A stretch of 5,299 bases of DNA from Actinomycetes bacterium (GTDB lineage: Bacteria; Actinomycetota; CALGFH01), in the NCBI GenBank assembly GCA_030152105.1, contig JASLIH010000603.1, positions 1-5,299 of the forward strand. Reading direction: 5' to 3'. A program made the position numbers and the translations under genes. Of the stretch, positions 1 to 5,299 are shown piece by piece. The notes under the pieces were generated by a model. The model had not been told where the DNA came from and ran no database searches. It saw nothing but the letters and a program-made list of their open reading frames with translations. Each line of letters starts with the position of its first letter. The stretch's first letter is position 1.

Positions 1-1369
1 CCCCGACGCCGGGCCCGAACGGCTGCAGGCCCATCGACCGCCACACCTGGGCCAGTGGGAGCAGGTTGTTGAGCAGGGTGCCGACGGCGGAGGCGACCGC
101 CGCCCCGGCCAGGCCGTAGCGCGGGATGAGGGCGACGTTGAGGGCCAGGTTGGCCCCGAGCGAGACCACCGTGTTGATCAGGTTCCAGGAGCTGCGGCCG
201 CCCATCAGCAGGACCACGTCGACCGGCCCGACCGAGGTGGCGACGAGCATGGCCGTGGCCAGGACGACCAGCACGACCTGACCGTCGGCGAAGTCCCGCC
301 CGAACACCGCCAGCAGCGGCCCACCGAAGGTGATCAGGGCCAGGTAGATGGGCCAGTTGATCGCGACCAGCCAGGCGGTGGTCGTCTGGTAGACGGCCGC
401 CGCCCGCTCGGTGCTGCGCCTGGCCAGCAGCTCGCTCACCTTGGGGGCGAGGACCTGGCGGATGGCCACCGCCACCATGGCGGCAACGGTCAGGTAGCGG
501 GAGGCGGCCGCGTAGACGCCGGCGTCCGCGGTCGAGCGCAGCGCCCCGATCAGCAGCGTGTTCACCCAGAGGCTGGTCGTCTGGAACACCGCGGCCAGGC
601 CGCGGGGGCCGGTGAAGCGCCAGAACTCCCCCACCAGCCGGCCCATCGGCCGGGCCGGCTGGGGCTCGGGCGCGCCGTCCCGGGGCCGCTCGGCCCGGCG
701 CAGCAGCACGGCCAGCCAGGCCAGCCCGGCCACCACCACCGGGACGTACGGCCCCAGGTAGGCCAGGGCGATCAGGCTGCTGCCGGCCCCGGCGACGATG
801 GCCACAAGCACGAGCAGGGGCTGGAGGGCCGGGCGGGCGATCTTGTCCAGGAACACCGTCGGGCGCATCGTGCCGAAGCCCCGGGTGGCCGCGAACACCG
901 TCAGCGAGAGCGCCGAGACGGGGACGAACACCGCGAAGGTGCGGATGAAGTCGGTCAGCTGGGCGGTCTCGCCGTGCCGGGAGAAGGTGTCGGCCAGCTC
1001 GGGCGCGAACCCGTAGGCCAGGCCGCCGAGGAGCAGGCCGGCGGCCGCGACCGGCCAGAGGCTGGCCTGCAGGCCGCGGCGCAGGTCGCGGACCCGGCCA
1101 AGGGCGCGGTAGCGCGGCACCATCCGCGACAGCCCGACGTCGGCGCCGAGGGTGGCGGCGCTGGACAGGATGAGGAACAGGGCCACCGCCTCGTAGAAGG
1201 CGCCGGTGCCCTGGGCGCGCAGGCCCCTGGCCACCACGACCAGCAGGACGAAGTTGCACAGGCCGGTGACGGCGGCGCCGGCCAGGTTGAGGGCCCCGCC
1301 CCTGGCCAGGGTGGTCAGGTCGCGCTGGGCGGCGTCGTCACCGGTGGCCGGCGCGGCAGCGGTCTCCAT
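1..1369 (-). CDS. Wzx-type polysaccharide flippase (MATE/MOP superfamily), 3' end cut by window
   Basis: I translated this frame by hand. It is open from an ATG at 1369 to the window edge (456 codons) with no stop, so the C-terminus is missing; family members usually have about 450-520 residues, so little is lost. It reads as a hydrophobic multi-pass protein of the oligosaccharide flippase family (polysaccharide biosynthesis protein/MviN-like), which moves lipid-linked sugar units across the cytoplasmic membrane. Residues 19-50 match the usual N-terminal helix (LTTLARGGALNLAG, then a hydrophobic run ending VVVARGL). Residues 410-432 carry the typical C-terminal segment LNVALIPRYGLAGAAVASA. 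A charged cytosolic loop (about 224-247, RRAERPRDGAPEPQ) separates the two halves. The start is 7 nt after the sulfotransferase stop and has no clear Shine-Dalgarno, so translational coupling is likely. The family is secure; the substrate is inferred from the neighbours. Confidence 0.9.
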   Translation of the reverse strand, partial: METAAAPATGDDAAQRDLTTLARGGALNLAGAAVTGLCNFVLLVVVARGLRAQGTGAFYEAVALFLILSSAATLGADVGLSRMVPRYRALGRVRDLRRGLQASLWPVAAAGLLLGGLAYGFAPELADTFSRHGETAQLTDFIRTFAVFVPVSALSLTVFAATRGFGTMRPTVFLDKIARPALQPLLVLVAIVAGAGSSLIALAYLGPYVPVVVAGLAWLAVLLRRAERPRDGAPEPQPARPMGRLVGEFWRFTGPRGLAAVFQTTSLWVNTLLIGALRSTADAGVYAAASRYLTVAAMVAVAIRQVLAPKVSELLARRSTERAAAVYQTTTAWLVAINWPIYLALITFGGPLLAVFGRDFADGQVVLVVLATAMLVATSVGPVDVVLLMGGRSSWNLINTVVSLGANLALNVALIPRYGLAGAAVASAVGTLLNNLLPLAQVWRSMGLQPFGPGVG

Positions 1370-1376
1370 CAGCGGG

Positions 1377-2246
1377 CTAGGTGGTCCAGCCGAGGTCGTC
1401 GCCGAGCGACGCGAACAGCCGCCGGTTGGGCTCCCGGTAGTGCTCGACCAGCCGGGCGTGGACCTCGTCGCCCATCCTGCGGTAGTCGTAGCCGTTGTGC
1501 TTCTCGAAGCCGTCGGGGGTGAACGCCGGCAGCTCGAGGAAGTCGAGCACCTGGGCGAACGTCCGCTCCGGGTCGCTGAAGAACCGCTCGCTGGACAGCA
1601 CCAGCAGCTGGCGGTCGTCGAACCGCGCCCGCCAGCGTTCCAGCTGTTCGTGGTAGCGGCCTCTGGCCAGGTACGAGTGGTGCTGGTGGGCGAAGCTGTT
1701 GTAGAGCGGCTCGGCCAGCATGCGCTCGGTCTCGCCGGACAGGCGGGCCGGCTCGGCCTCGACCGCCTCCTCGAACGACAGCGTCTCGAAGCCGCGGGCG
1801 ACCTCGTGCTGGTAGTGGGAGTAGGCCCGTCCGACCGGGTCGCGGAGCAGGGCGATCAGCTTGACCTGAGGCAGGTGCTCGGCCACCCGGGCGGGGACGT
1901 GGGGGTGGAACAGGTAGTAGGGGCTGGCCTCGCCGGTGCGCAGCTCGACCCCGTGCCGGCGGGCCACGTACCAGGCGGTCAGCCTGGTCGGGAAGCGCGA
2001 GGCGTACCAGGACATGCCCCGGCCGTAGCCGGTGTCGAAGAAGTGCACGCCCTTGGTCCGCAGGGTGGTCCTGACCCCAGGGTGCTGGACCAGGTAGCGG
2101 TGCAGCGACGTCGTGCCGGCCCGCTGGGCGCCGATGATCAGGTAGTCGGGCAGCAGCCGCAGCCCGGCCGTTGGCCGCGCGTACGCCTGGGCGCTCCAGC
2201 GCGCCGCTCTGCGGGCCAGCTTGGTGGCCCCGCTCGCTTGGCTCAT
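1377..2246 (-). CDS. PAPS-dependent sulfotransferase (heparan sulfate sulfotransferase-like family)
   Basis: The 289-residue product should transfer sulfate from PAPS to a hydroxyl or amino group, probably on a glycan, in the cytosol where PAPS is made. It has no signal peptide or membrane segment. The 5'-phosphosulfate loop is at residues 38-48 (IGAQRAGTTSL). The 3'-phosphate-binding segment is at 130-147 (LIALLRDPVGRAYSHYQH), with Arg135 and Ser143 in the usual places. Residues 64-83 (TKGVHFFDTGYGRGMSWYAS) match the family block that reads KExHFFD in animal heparan sulfate 3-O-sulfotransferases, but Gly66 stands where those enzymes have the catalytic-base glutamate. Length is normal for the family. 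The ATG lies 10 nt after the upstream ligase stop, with a weak AAGG only 3 nt before it. Together with the flippase 7 nt downstream, this places it in a polysaccharide export operon, so the inferred acceptor is the lipid-linked repeat unit or its precursor. Fold and cofactor are well supported; the acceptor is not known. Confidence 0.92.
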   Translation of the reverse strand: MSQASGATKLARRAARWSAQAYARPTAGLRLLPDYLIIGAQRAGTTSLHRYLVQHPGVRTTLRTKGVHFFDTGYGRGMSWYASRFPTRLTAWYVARRHGVELRTGEASPYYLFHPHVPARVAEHLPQVKLIALLRDPVGRAYSHYQHEVARGFETLSFEEAVEAEPARLSGETERMLAEPLYNSFAHQHHSYLARGRYHEQLERWRARFDDRQLLVLSSERFFSDPERTFAQVLDFLELPAFTPDGFEKHNGYDYRRMGDEVHARLVEHYREPNRRLFASLGDDLGWTT

Positions 2247-2256
2247 CTGCCTTGGG

Positions 2257-3597
2257 TCATGTGGTCGCCACTGTCTCCCGGGTCTCAGTTCCGGATCGGC
2301 GCCCGCCGGCGGCGGCTTGAGCCTCCCGGTCCCGCCAGACCACCGCCGCCACCACCATCATCAGGTGCAGCTGGGTGGGCATCATGTCGTAGTAGAGGAA
2401 CTCGAGCACCCCGATGAGCAGCATCACGTGGCACCACAGGGGTGGGCCGGTGGCCGCCCGGCGGGAGATCCACAGCACCCACAGCCACCAGCCGAGGAAG
2501 AAGGCCAGGCCAGGGATCCCGTGGGAGAAGATCACGAGGTAGACCTGACCGTGGGTGCCGATGTCGGGAGCGTTGGGCGTCTCGGCCGACTCCCGGGGCC
2601 CGCCGTAGCCGAGCAGGGGCCGCTCCAGCGCCCCCGCGACCGCCTGGTCGGCCAGGCTCTCGCGGCGCTCGTTGCTGTGCTGGTGGGCCAGCCGGTCGGT
2701 GACGTACCTGTCCAGCGGCGTGAGCAGGACCAGGCCGGTGACCAGGGCGAGGAAGCCGACGATGGCGACGAGGGCCCTGGCGTTGCCGCGCAGCGCCACC
2801 CGGACGGCGGCGTACACCAGCCCGGCGGCCAGGCCGACCCACAGGCCCCGGTTGGCCGAGATCACGATCGGGACCAGGGAGGCGACCAGGAGCACCCGGA
2901 TGGCGTTGCGGGCCAGGTAGGAGCGGGCCAGGCCGATCGCGGCCAGGGCCATCGGGGTCAGCAGCCCGACCGCCCCACCCCATTCGTTGGTGTAGGTGAA
3001 CGGGGCCGCCGGCCGGGTCAGGGCGTAGCCGATGAAGGTCTGGACCTGAGCCAGCTTGGGGCTGAACAGGTCCTGGGCATAGGGGCTGCTGGCCACCTCG
3101 GGGGGCAGCAGCAGGGAGACCGGGGTGGTGAGCTGGAAGCTGGGGGCGGCCAGGGCGGCGAACCCGAAGCCGATCACCGCCGCCCAGAACAGGGCAAGGG
3201 CGAGCACGATCCGCCGGGTCGGCATGGCCGACCGGGGAAGGTTGTAGACATAGACGAACATGACCGTCATCGACAGGTACAGCACGCCCCGGTAGGAGAA
3301 GGCGTACCAGCGTCTGGCCTCGTCGAGCTGGGTCGCCGAGAGCAGCATCCAGAACAGGAAGGCCAGCCACAGCCCGAAGCCCTTGGGGACCCGCACCCGG
3401 CCCCTGGCCAGCAGCCAGGCCAGCATGGGGACGGCGAACAGGATGCAGATGACCGCCGACAGGCCGAGCGCCCACCAGATCGGGAAGCCGCCGAACAGGG
3501 CCAGGACCGGCCAGCCCTCGGGCAGGCCGGTCCGCCGGGGAGCCGGGGCCGGCGGCGCCGCCCCGGTCGAGCTCAGCTCGTCGGTAGGCTCAGGCAC
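2257..3597 (-). CDS. O-antigen ligase / Wzy-type polysaccharide polymerase family membrane protein
   Basis: This is a 446-residue multi-pass membrane protein with about 11-12 hydrophobic segments from residue 31 to 420, after a Pro/Ala-rich N-terminal tail (1-30). Family marks are the segment RPAAPFTYTNEWGG (195-208), the S-x-x-R-G motif at 247-251 (SANRG), a large extracytoplasmic loop (about 295-350) containing ERPLLGYG (325-332), and a loop-end histidine (His349, THGQVYL) before the next helix. These are the Wzy_C/WaaL-type features of enzymes that join undecaprenyl-linked glycan units to each other or to an acceptor on the outer face of the membrane. Ligase and polymerase cannot be told apart by sequence; with no LPS expected in this kind of organism, polymerisation or attachment to a surface acceptor is the likelier role. 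The start is GTG, the only usual start codon in frame after the preceding gene's stop. It has no Shine-Dalgarno but a well-placed -10-like hexamer. Its stop is 10 nt from the sulfotransferase start. Confidence 0.88.
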   Translation of the reverse strand: MPEPTDELSSTGAAPPAPAPRRTGLPEGWPVLALFGGFPIWWALGLSAVICILFAVPMLAWLLARGRVRVPKGFGLWLAFLFWMLLSATQLDEARRWYAFSYRGVLYLSMTVMFVYVYNLPRSAMPTRRIVLALALFWAAVIGFGFAALAAPSFQLTTPVSLLLPPEVASSPYAQDLFSPKLAQVQTFIGYALTRPAAPFTYTNEWGGAVGLLTPMALAAIGLARSYLARNAIRVLLVASLVPIVISANRGLWVGLAAGLVYAAVRVALRGNARALVAIVGFLALVTGLVLLTPLDRYVTDRLAHQHSNERRESLADQAVAGALERPLLGYGGPRESAETPNAPDIGTHGQVYLVIFSHGIPGLAFFLGWWLWVLWISRRAATGPPLWCHVMLLIGVLEFLYYDMMPTQLHLMMVVAAVVWRDREAQAAAGGRRSGTETRETVATT

Positions 3598-3623
3598 CCG
3601 AGCAGGATAAGCGCTCGGGTGCC
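3593..3623 (-). promoter_or_regulatory. Perfect 11-bp inverted repeat over the ligase start, possible operator or hairpin
   Basis: Arms GGCACCCGAGC (3593-3603) and GCTCGGGTGCC (3613-3623) are exact reverse complements separated by 9 nt. Equivalent positions of the two arms are 20 bp apart, about two helical turns, as expected for a dimeric repressor site. The spacer holds a -10-like hexamer and the proximal arm contains the GTG start codon. Neither strand has a T-run after the stem, so this is not a classic intrinsic terminator for the GH26 gene. It could still fold in a read-through mRNA from the upstream gene and hide the start codon. The rest of the 57-nt gap (3624-3654) shows only a TTGACG about 23 nt upstream of the hexamer, too far for a normal -35. 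Confidence 0.6.
3604..3609 (-). promoter_or_regulatory. Candidate -10 element (TATCCT) of a leaderless promoter for the ligase operon
   Basis: On the minus strand TATCCT fits the TAnnnT pattern of actinobacterial -10 elements. It is followed by six bases (GCTCGG) and then the GTG start at 3597, so transcription would begin at or next to the first base of the start codon. That spacing is characteristic of leaderless mRNAs, which are common in actinobacteria, and it would explain the missing Shine-Dalgarno. No good -35 is seen at 16-18 bp upstream. The assignment is an inference from spacing and motif. Confidence 0.5.
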
Positions 3624-3654
3624 CCAGCGGTACGTCAAGAGTGGCTACTGCAAC

Positions 3655-5299
3655 CTAGTGCAAACGGTTGAGGAAGCCGTCACGGCCGATGTCGCGGTAG
3701 GCGGCCACCGAGGAGCTCGAGCTGGTGATGCGCCAGTCGCAGGTGTGCAGGTTGTTGAAGTAGACGAGCGCCTTGATGCGGGTCCGGGTGGTCTTGAGCT
3801 GGACCAGCGAGTCGCGCAGCCATTCGGCCTTGCTCGGCGCCCCCGCCGGCTGCTCGCGCAGGCCGTACTCGGCCAGCATCAGCGGCTTGCCGGGGGCGTG
3901 GGCGGCCGTCCAGTCGTAGAACGGCTTGGTGATCTGGGCGAACGAGCGGTACTTGTGGCCCGCCTTGCAGCCGTACCAGTTGTAGGGGTCGTAGGCGATC
4001 CAGTCGACGTAGGCGTCGCCCGGGTACAGGGTCGGGTAGATGTCGGCGTTCCCGCCGACGAACCCCATCATGTTCCAGACGAAGAGGACGTTGTCGGCCC
4101 CGACCCGGTTGAAGACGTCGACCACGTGGCGGAACGCCCTGGCGTAGTCGGCCGGCTGGCCGGCGCCGGGGATGTCGTTCTCGGGCTCGTGGTGGAAGGC
4201 CAGGAAGACCTTCTTCCCGAACCCCTTGAGCCGGGTCGCGGTGGCGTTGATCTGGGCGTCCTGGCTGCCGTTGGCCACCGCCGGCCACGACCCCGGCGAC
4301 TTCCAGTTGATCAGCAGCAGCCGGCCCTCGGCGGCCAGGGCCCGCTCCTCGGCGGTCGGGAAGTTCTGGTTCCACTGGTGGTAGACGTGGACGATGTCGA
4401 ACTTCCGCCCCATCTGGGCTTCCCAGCCCTTGTCGAACTTGCTGGTGCCCCAGAGGGCGCCCGAGTTGGGGGCCATGACGCTGTTGAAGCCGGCCGGCCC
4501 GGGCGACGACCCGCCGCCGGAGCCCGGCGAGCTGGTCGGCGGGGTGGACGAGGGCGGCGGCCGGGTGCTGGAGGTCGGCGCCGTCGTCGTGGTCGGCCGG
4601 GTGGTCGAGGTGGGCGGGAGCGGCGTGGTCTGGAAGTGCGGGTCGAGGGCCAGGCGCCGGAACCCGTCCAGCGAGCGGGCGGAGGTGGCGACCCGGTAGT
4701 CGCAGGCCTTCTTGGCGTCGAAGTAGATCAGGGCCTGGACGTTCGGCATCTCGGTGGTCAGGTCCCTGGCCGCGTTGTCGAACCAGGCGGCCTTGGCGGC
4801 CGGGTTGGCGGTGTTCTCGACCGAGCCGGTCTCGCCGATCATCAGCGGCTTGCCGTGCGAGCTGCCCCAGACGTAGAAGTCGCCGAAGATGTCCGACAGC
4901 TCCCGCCAGCCGGTCCCTGGACGGCAGCCGGGGCCGTTGTAGCCGTCGGCGGCGATCCAGTCGACCTGGTCGTCGCCGGGGTAGAAGCGGTCGGCGGAGT
5001 CGCTGCGGAAGGCGGCCGCCGTCGGGGCCCAGACGAACGACGCCGGCAGGCCGGCGAAGATCTCGCGGACGTGGCGCCAGGCGGCCCGGTAGGAGTCGGG
5101 CGAGCCGACCCAGGAGCTGCTGGCGGGGTCGTCCATGCGGTGGGCGTAGCGGATGAAGACCGGCTTGCCCAGCGCCCGCACGCCCTCGGCCAGCTGACGC
5201 AGGTAGACGTCGTGGCGGCCCTGGGCGACCTCGGTCGTGCTGGCCCCGTTGCCGATGGTCAGCAGGGGGATGCGGCCCATCTGCAGGTCCCAGGCCGGG
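3655..5299 (-). CDS. Tandem-domain GH26 (beta-mannanase-like) glycoside hydrolase, 5' end cut by window
   Basis: The frame stays open to the window edge. Codons before the ATG at 5280 read PAWDLQ and continue the domain, so that ATG is internal and the true start, with the expected signal peptide, lies outside. Numbering from that Met, domain 1 runs to about 216, a Pro/Thr/Ser linker covers 217-262, and domain 2 runs from 263 to 541. Both match glycoside hydrolase family 26 (clan GH-A, retaining, mostly beta-1,4-mannanases). Shared blocks are FYPGDDQVDWIAADGYN and LYPGDAYVDWIAYDPYN, and GKPLMIGETG and GKPLMLAEYG. Domain 2 has both catalytic glutamates: acid/base Glu365 in HHEPEND and nucleophile Glu471 in AEYG. 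Domain 1 keeps Glu150 (GETG) but has Arg48 after His47 where the acid/base should be, so it is probably inactive or a binding module. Each domain has a cysteine pair (119/193 and 438/514) suited to a disulfide in a secreted protein. The exact substrate cannot be read from sequence. The stop is 57 nt before the ligase gene. Confidence 0.85.
   Translation of the reverse strand, partial: PAWDLQMGRIPLLTIGNGASTTEVAQGRHDVYLRQLAEGVRALGKPVFIRYAHRMDDPASSSWVGSPDSYRAAWRHVREIFAGLPASFVWAPTAAAFRSDSADRFYPGDDQVDWIAADGYNGPGCRPGTGWRELSDIFGDFYVWGSSHGKPLMIGETGSVENTANPAAKAAWFDNAARDLTTEMPNVQALIYFDAKKACDYRVATSARSLDGFRRLALDPHFQTTPLPPTSTTRPTTTTAPTSSTRPPPSSTPPTSSPGSGGGSSPGPAGFNSVMAPNSGALWGTSKFDKGWEAQMGRKFDIVHVYHQWNQNFPTAEERALAAEGRLLLINWKSPGSWPAVANGSQDAQINATATRLKGFGKKVFLAFHHEPENDIPGAGQPADYARAFRHVVDVFNRVGADNVLFVWNMMGFVGGNADIYPTLYPGDAYVDWIAYDPYNWYGCKAGHKYRSFAQITKPFYDWTAAHAPGKPLMLAEYGLREQPAGAPSKAEWLRDSLVQLKTTRTRIKALVYFNNLHTCDWRITSSSSSVAAYRDIGRDGFLNRLH
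3658..4494 (-). repeat. GH26 domain repeat 2 (complete, both catalytic glutamates present)
   Basis: This is the second copy of the duplicated domain, residues about 263-541 counted from the Met at 5280. Acid/base Glu365 is encoded at 4186-4188 and nucleophile Glu471 at 3868-3870. The nucleophile-to-cysteine distance (471 to 514, 43 residues) is the same as in copy 1. The copies have diverged, so the duplication is not recent. Confidence 0.75.
4495..4632 (-). other. Pro/Thr/Ser low-complexity linker between the two GH26 domains
   Basis: About 46 residues (217-262) are made almost only of Pro, Thr, Ser and Gly with three Arg (for example TTRPTTTTAPTSSTRPPP, then SPGSGGGSSPG). Such linkers join modules of secreted actinobacterial glycoside hydrolases and are often O-mannosylated. 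The composition is seen directly; the glycosylation is inference. Confidence 0.85.
4633..5299 (-). repeat. GH26 domain repeat 1 (N-terminus outside window, acid/base residue replaced)
   Basis: This is the first copy of the domain. The acid/base position reads His47-Arg48 (Arg codon CGC at 5137-5139) in the block FIRYAHRMDD, where active members have His-Glu. Nucleophile Glu150 is encoded at 4831-4833. Compared with copy 2, the start of the domain (roughly 60 residues) lies beyond the window edge. Confidence 0.7.

Noticed and set aside
974..1522. Plus-strand frame of 182 codons over the flippase and sulfotransferase junction
   Set aside because: Its composition is Gly/Gln/Ala/Arg-rich with no domain, and it is antisense to two well-supported genes.
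1206..2417. Long plus-strand open frame of about 403 codons
   Set aside because: It lies opposite the sulfotransferase and parts of its neighbours, is rich in Gly, Pro, Arg and Val with no recognisable domain, and is the antisense shadow expected at this GC. The minus-strand frame has clear PAPS-binding motifs.
2285..3475. Second long minus-strand frame of 396 codons inside the ligase gene
   Set aside because: It is very rich in Gly, Pro, Arg and Ala, lacks hydrophobic structure, and overlaps the membrane protein whose family motifs are clear.
3593..3623. The inverted repeat as an intrinsic terminator of the GH26 gene
   Set aside because: No run of T follows the stem on either strand, and one arm overlaps the next start codon. 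A regulatory role fits better, although factor-assisted termination cannot be excluded.
3604..3638. TTGACG (minus strand) as the -35 for the TATCCT hexamer
   Set aside because: The spacing is about 23 nt, well beyond the 16-19 nt of normal promoters, so I did not annotate it as a -35.
3680..4375. Minus-strand frame of 231 codons inside GH26 domain 2
   Set aside because: It is an out-of-frame shadow with Arg/Pro-rich composition; the overlapping frame carries both catalytic glutamates.
1..5299. Avoidance of CCCGGG, suggested by Arg codon AGG or AGA in several Ala-Arg-Gly runs
   Set aside because: CCCGGG occurs several times in the window (for example near 680, 880 and 2595), so no site avoidance is supported.
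1..5299. Search for tRNA or rRNA genes, CRISPR arrays, insertion sequences and phage attachment sites
   Set aside because: Nothing was seen. The window is almost fully coding, with gaps of only 7, 10 and 57 nt.

Overview
The window comes from a high-GC bacterium, almost certainly an actinomycete-type (Actinomycetota) chromosome. Third codon positions are overwhelmingly G or C, start sites carry little or no Shine-Dalgarno sequence, and the protein families fit. I cannot name a genus. It is densely coding. All four genes lie on the minus strand, so transcription runs from position 5299 down to 1, and both end genes are cut by the window edges. Many long open frames on the plus strand are shadows of these genes.

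Layout in order of transcription. (1) 5299-3655: 3' part of a secreted-type protein with two tandem GH26 (beta-mannanase-like) domains joined by a Pro/Thr/Ser linker. The first domain has lost the acid/base glutamate and the second keeps both catalytic glutamates. (2) 3654-3598: a 57-nt gap holding a perfect 11-bp inverted repeat. Its 9-nt spacer contains a TATCCT hexamer placed six bases before a GTG start, which is the layout of a leaderless actinobacterial promoter with an operator over it. (3) 3597-2257: multi-pass membrane protein of the O-antigen ligase/Wzy polymerase family. (4) 2246-1377: PAPS-dependent sulfotransferase. (5) 1369-1: Wzx-type polysaccharide flippase, 3' end outside the window.

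Genes 3 to 5 are separated by only 10 and 7 nt and look like one operon. Together they read as the export and polymerisation part of a Wzx/Wzy-type surface or exopolysaccharide locus with a sulfation step. The sulfotransferase would act in the cytosol on the lipid-linked repeat unit or on a precursor, the flippase would move the unit across the membrane, and the ligase/polymerase would extend or attach it outside. The GH26 protein could trim or bind the product outside the cell. No glycosyltransferase is visible in the window, so the sugar composition is unknown; a mannose-containing glycan is only suggested by the GH26 family. The less ordinary points are the half-dead tandem GH26 enzyme, the palindrome-embedded leaderless start, and the likely sulfation of an actinobacterial glycan.
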